A stretch of DNA of 64,000 nt. Origin: Hyphomicrobiales bacterium. GTDB lineage: Bacteria > Pseudomonadota > Alphaproteobacteria > Rhizobiales > Rhizobiaceae. Under the pieces are notes generated by a model. That model saw nothing but the letters and a program-made list of their open reading frames with translations. It did not search any database and was not told where the DNA came from. The DNA lies in contig UBZP01000013.1 of the NCBI GenBank assembly GCA_900469965.1, positions 1 through 64,000 of the forward strand, given 5' to 3'. The translations under genes and the position numbers were made by a program. Below are positions 63,182-64,000 of this stretch, in pieces (the first letter of the stretch is position 1; every line of letters starts with the position of its first letter).

Positions 63182-63571
63182 TTAATGTACGACGGCGCCG
63201 TGGCGAGGGCCCGTTTTTTTTCGGAGCTCCCTCCGTCGCTCATTCGCCGCTTTTCTCATCTTTTTTGGTAGTGCATCGTTTGCGCTGTTGCGCACCACGT
63301 CGCTCACCGCATGTGCTGCGCTTCGCATCGCCTCTCCGGCCAATCCTGCCACCTTCACGCCCTTTCGAGCACCTTTTCCGGTGGCGTCGGCAATCTCGTC
63401 ACGTTCACTTAGCAGTACTGCAGCTGCGGCTCCTGCGCCTGCAGTGAGTGCATTCGCCAAAATCCCGCGCCCAATATCACTTTTGAGCAAAGCATTCAGG
63501 ATCGATGATTTTCGGATGACCTTTGGCACCTTGTACCCACCGACTTTTTTCGGAATCTTGTTCTTCGCCAT
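63182..63571 (-). CDS. Basic, Ala-rich small hypothetical protein
   Basis: A 129-residue very basic protein. The ATG at 63571 (MAKNKIPKKVGGYKVPKVIR) follows AGGAGGA. A hydrophobic Ala/Gly stretch (ILANALTAGAGAAAAVLLSERDE) lies at about residues 35-57, and the C-terminus is Arg/Lys-rich. It resembles short rhizobial proteins with a KKxxGxKVPKxxRK start, of unknown function. A perfect stress promoter ends 24 bases upstream, divergent from the one serving the gene at 63761. Confidence 0.7.
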   Translation of the reverse strand: MAKNKIPKKVGGYKVPKVIRKSSILNALLKSDIGRGILANALTAGAGAAAAVLLSERDEIADATGKGARKGVKVAGLAGEAMRSAAHAVSDVVRNSANDALPKKMRKAANERRRELRKKTGPRHGAVVH

Positions 63572-63595
63572 GACGAATCCTCCTGTCGGGCGGGA

Positions 63596-63620
63596 AACGC
63601 AGAAAACCATGAGCTGTTCC
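63596..63620 (-). promoter_or_regulatory. EcfG/RpoE2-type promoter (perfect)
   Basis: On the minus strand GGAAC (63616-63620), 16 bases, CGTT (63596-63599), just upstream of the basic Ala-rich gene at 63571. Confidence 0.75.
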
Positions 63621-63681
63621 CGTTGCAACGAACGTCATCGCTTTAAAGCCACCGTCTCGGGAAAAATTTCTATCAAGGGCG

Positions 63682-63706
63682 GGAACAGGCGCAGACGTTA
63701 ACCGTT
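63682..63706 (+). promoter_or_regulatory. EcfG/RpoE2-type promoter (perfect)
   Basis: GGAAC (63682-63686), 16 bases, CGTT (63703-63706), 54 bases upstream of the gene starting at 63761. It is divergent from the promoter at 63596-63620, 61 bases away. Confidence 0.75.
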
Positions 63707-63760
63707 CGCATCATGGGTCCGCAAAAGACCTCAAGCAACCCCTTGCGGAAGGAAACGGCT

Positions 63761-64000
63761 ATGGCAAACGATTATTATCGTCGTCAGGAACAACGTGAAG
63801 CAGGGCGATTTGGCCGAGACCAGGATGATGACCGCGGTCGACGGCACTCGCGGTGGATGCCGTCCGAGGATGACGACAGAGAACCCCGCAGATTCAGCGC
63901 CGACTGGGACGATGACAGCAGGTCAGGGCGCGAATTTGGCGGTAGGGAACGCGAAGAAGGGGGGTATCGTGGCACCTCCTTCGGTGAGCGCGTCGGCGGC
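63761..64000 (+). CDS. Asp/Arg-rich hypothetical protein, cut by the window end
   Basis: The ATG at 63761 follows GGAAGGAAAC. The visible 80 residues (MANDYYRRQEQREAGRFGRD at the start) are highly charged and low-complexity, with clusters of D, R and G and no membrane segment. Such leaders occur in rhizobial SWFGD-type and BON-domain stress proteins, but the domain itself would lie past the window end. The frame is open at 64000. Confidence 0.7.
   Translation, partial: MANDYYRRQEQREAGRFGRDQDDDRGRRHSRWMPSEDDDREPRRFSADWDDDSRSGREFGGREREEGGYRGTSFGERVGG

Noticed and set aside
1-64000. CRISPR arrays, tRNA or rRNA genes
   Set aside because: No regularly spaced repeats and no tRNA-like cloverleaf or rRNA sequence was noticed on either strand.

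Overview
The window looks like part of a repABC megaplasmid or second replicon from the Rhizobiaceae (Ensifer/Sinorhizobium, Rhizobium or a close relative). The evidence is a complete repA-repB-repC set with its counter-transcribed RNA, DUF982 and DUF6894 proteins, a PhnA-like membrane protein, and promoters of the alphaproteobacterial EcfG/RpoE2 type (GGAAC-N16-CGTT, or the looser GGAAC-N18-TT). Base composition is high GC throughout. No rRNA, tRNA or CRISPR array was seen.

Layout. 1-2417: decayed DNA with a G-quadruplex-like tract, a frameshifted IS3-type transposase and a possible IS66 scrap. 2418-6145: replication and partition module repABC (minus strand) with ctRNA, repA promoter and a palindrome next to repA. 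6329-7701: a broken DUF6894 gene and a DUF6766 membrane protein. 7755-12076: a complete sn-glycerol-3-phosphate ABC importer (ugpBAEC). 12800-21160: an SDR, a cysteine hydrolase, a NarL-type two-component pair and several small stress-type proteins. 21514-26068: a frameshifted treZ and an IS21-family element with a frameshifted istA. 26427-32809: a dense block of small stress-type genes (NepR-like anti-sigma factor, a 24-residue membrane peptide, DUF982 pair, PhnA-like, glycine-zipper and PepSY proteins). 33030-44357: an intact catabolic or electrophile-detoxification cluster (secreted alpha/beta hydrolase, RidA, ChaC, two LysR regulators, VOC dioxygenase, isochorismatase-like hydrolase, XapX, amidohydrolase, DoxX, MFS). 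Its four promoter regions share a GCAAT-type operator. 45238-49303: a LuxR-type regulator with conserved AHL-pocket residues, a near-perfect lux box, and a coupled two-gene operon (methyltransferase-fold protein plus an unrecognised 467-residue protein). 49537-54844: pseudogene debris mixed with a 28-residue membrane peptide and small hypothetical genes. 54845-64000: a DUF1254 protein, a TPR regulator, an MFS/ArsR pair and more stress-type genes.

Three regulatory themes connect the genes. (1) Six perfect GGAAC-N16-CGTT promoters, plus about nine looser ones, lie upstream of small stress-type genes, so much of the window appears to be an accessory branch of the general stress regulon. A NepR-like anti-sigma factor lies in the same stretch. 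(2) One operator family links the 33-44 kb operons. (3) A lux box lies between luxR and the unknown two-gene operon. The last is the best candidate for an undescribed system: a quorum-regulated small-molecule pathway with no luxI in the window.

Many accessory genes carry single-base frameshifts (DUF6894, DUF1236-like, treZ, istA, a PmtA-like methyltransferase, a DUF1254 partner). The rep genes, ugp operon and 33-44 kb cluster are intact. This points to decay of the accessory DNA or to local base-call errors. All calls come from reading the sequence; no database search was run.
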